This document shows positions 62,993 to 64,000 of a stretch of 64,000 nucleotides of DNA, piece by piece; the stretch's first letter is position 1; the number at the start of each line of letters is the position of its first letter. The notes beneath the pieces are model-generated. The model searched no databases and was not told the DNA's origin. It saw only the letters and a program-made list of their open reading frames with translations. Source of the stretch: Megachile rotundata. Its lineage: Eukaryota > Arthropoda > Insecta > Hymenoptera > Megachilidae. Position numbers and translations under genes: made by a program. The stretch lies in the NCBI RefSeq assembly GCF_050947335.1, contig NC_134993.1:6386001-6450000 (forward strand), written 5' to 3'.

Positions 62993-64000
62993 ATGCAGCC
63001 CGTGACACAAAGAAACACCATCAATGAATTACTTCTCCGCGAACTTAACATAATCCAAATCAACGTTAATTCCATTATTACTAATGAAAGAAGAGCTACT
63101 CTTACAGACTGTCTGAATAAGCACAAACCCGACGTAGTTTTATTATCCGAAACAAAATTAAATCATATTCACAAAATTAGTTTTAAAAATTATCATTTCA
63201 TACGAAGAGACAGACTAAACTCCAAACAAGCAGGAGGTACGGGCATCCTAATTAGGAAAGATATTAAATTCAGAAACATTGAGATAAATAATATCGCGAA
63301 TAGTGTTTGCTTCGAATCAACCGCCATAGAAATCAAATTTCAGAATAATAATACACTGTACCTCATAGCAGCATACGCCACTAGCAATTGCAAAAAGGAA
63401 TTCATGATGGAATTCAAATCAGTATTTGACTCCCTGGAATTGTTTAAGCCGGACAAGTATTATCTGTTGGCCGGAGACTTAAATGCTAAGCATCTTGCGT
63501 GGGGAAACACCATTAACAATAGTCGCGGAGTTTCACTCAACAAATGGTTTTTAGAAAATCAAATCACCTTCAAGACATCACTTCACAGAACAGCAGTCCC
63601 ATCGTATCCAAAAAGCGGTGCGTTTATTGACCTCTGCTTGGCGGATAACAGAATCAAATTCTACAACATATCGGCCCCTAATTTACTAAATTCCTTCCAG
63701 TACGACAGTGACCATAGAGCCTCCATAATGACAATATCCATTCCATCGACAGACTATTTAACGTTCGAGCAAGCCACCCCAAACAGAAAATACAATTTTG
63801 GCAAAACAGACTGGACAAAATACGAATCATTCTTAATAGAAAACGACAATATCAATATACCAAACGACAGAAACCTTTCGACAGACGAGATAGACAACTA
63901 CATAGATAAAATAAACACGAACATACTTAACGCCATTGACTTCGCGGTTCCACGTATTGAAGAAAACTTCAATACAACAGACAAGTACATAACCCCAAAA
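62993..64000 (+). CDS. Jockey ORF2 start (endonuclease), unit D, partial
   Basis: The ATG at 62993 opens 336 codons without a stop to the last base of the window. The APE endonuclease is complete: IQINVNS, SETKLN, AGDLNAKH, FIDLCLADNR and YDSDHRA. It aligns with the unit C protein throughout, with many substitutions but no gaps of note. RT would lie beyond the window. The spacing after the ORF1 stop suggests reinitiation. Confidence 0.9.
   Translation, partial: MQPVTQRNTINELLLRELNIIQINVNSIITNERRATLTDCLNKHKPDVVLLSETKLNHIHKISFKNYHFIRRDRLNSKQAGGTGILIRKDIKFRNIEINNIANSVCFESTAIEIKFQNNNTLYLIAAYATSNCKKEFMMEFKSVFDSLELFKPDKYYLLAGDLNAKHLAWGNTINNSRGVSLNKWFLENQITFKTSLHRTAVPSYPKSGAFIDLCLADNRIKFYNISAPNLLNSFQYDSDHRASIMTISIPSTDYLTFEQATPNRKYNFGKTDWTKYESFLIENDNINIPNDRNLSTDEIDNYIDKINTNILNAIDFAVPRIEENFNTTDKYITPK

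Larger units (their letters stand above)
61113..64000 (+). mobile_element. Jockey-type LINE, array unit D, runs off the window
   Basis: Predicted start A at 61113. ORF1 is intact, and ORF2 is open to the window end. Unit D is the same subfamily as the remnant unit A and clearly different from B. The 3' end and downstream flank are not visible. Confidence 0.9.

Noticed and set aside
1..64000. CRISPR arrays, bacterial operons or rRNA genes
   Set aside because: No regularly spaced short repeats, no ribosome-binding-site pattern and no rRNA signature were seen on either strand.

Overview
The window is eukaryotic nuclear DNA, almost certainly from an insect; an ant or other hymenopteran is my best guess, on the mix of element families only. 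The evidence is a DD34D mariner, three piggyBac relatives, a Helitron with a PIF1-type helicase, Ty3/gypsy and Ty1/copia elements with insect-type primer sites (tRNA-Lys 3' end; internal initiator tRNA-Met), Jockey-, I- and R2-type non-LTR elements, and GT/AG introns. I found no conserved housekeeping gene, rRNA, complete tRNA or CRISPR array. The window is a dense, nested transposon region.

Layout. 1-808: 3' part of a broken copia element. 809-6170: a 5.4-kb element with long inverted terminal repeats (TA flanks) inserted in that copia; it carries a hairpin repeat, a small apparently spliced gene for a Gln-rich/Arg-Gly-rich protein, and a fold-back element with near-perfect 170-bp arms. 6686-8008: a mariner with an intact transposase. 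8100-12642: an internally deleted gypsy copy (TSD GTTT). About 12.9-25.7 kb: a decayed Helitron split by a piggyBac MITE (TTAA), an intact copia with identical 243-bp LTRs (TSD AGTAC), and a piggyBac-like element with an unusual TATA duplication. 27089-41880 (minus strand): an I-type LINE, interrupted 41 nt before its poly(A) tail by a complete young gypsy element (27134-38109, TSD AACT) with gag, pol and a third ORF. 42.6-47.3 kb: an R2-type element split by a decayed piggyBac (TTAA). 48.2-49.5 kb: LTR and copia remnants. 49.5-64 kb: four head-to-tail Jockey-type units.

The strongest candidate for an undescribed system is the Jockey array. The three complete unit starts are each preceded by the same 5' half (28-29 nt) of a tRNA-Asp gene, although the units are diverged from one another. 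A Jockey-type initiator A follows that half within 0-2 nt, and a DPE-like GGACG lies at exactly +28 to +32 in all three. The tRNA half is therefore outside the predicted transcript, so it looks like target-site DNA and not element sequence. I infer a Jockey lineage that inserts into tRNA-Asp genes with a ~28-bp target duplication, which would rebuild the tRNA gene downstream. The units are most damaged at the left and intact at the right, as expected if the array grows at the downstream, rebuilt gene.

Other notable items: the gypsy third ORF, in the env position, encodes a protein with a copy of the Gag nucleocapsid zinc-knuckle module and no envelope features; a textbook -1 frameshift signal joins gag and pol; conserved splice sites occur in both gypsy copies; the Helitron carries what looks like a cysteine-protease domain; and Jockey ORF1 coding is conserved upstream of any in-frame AUG.
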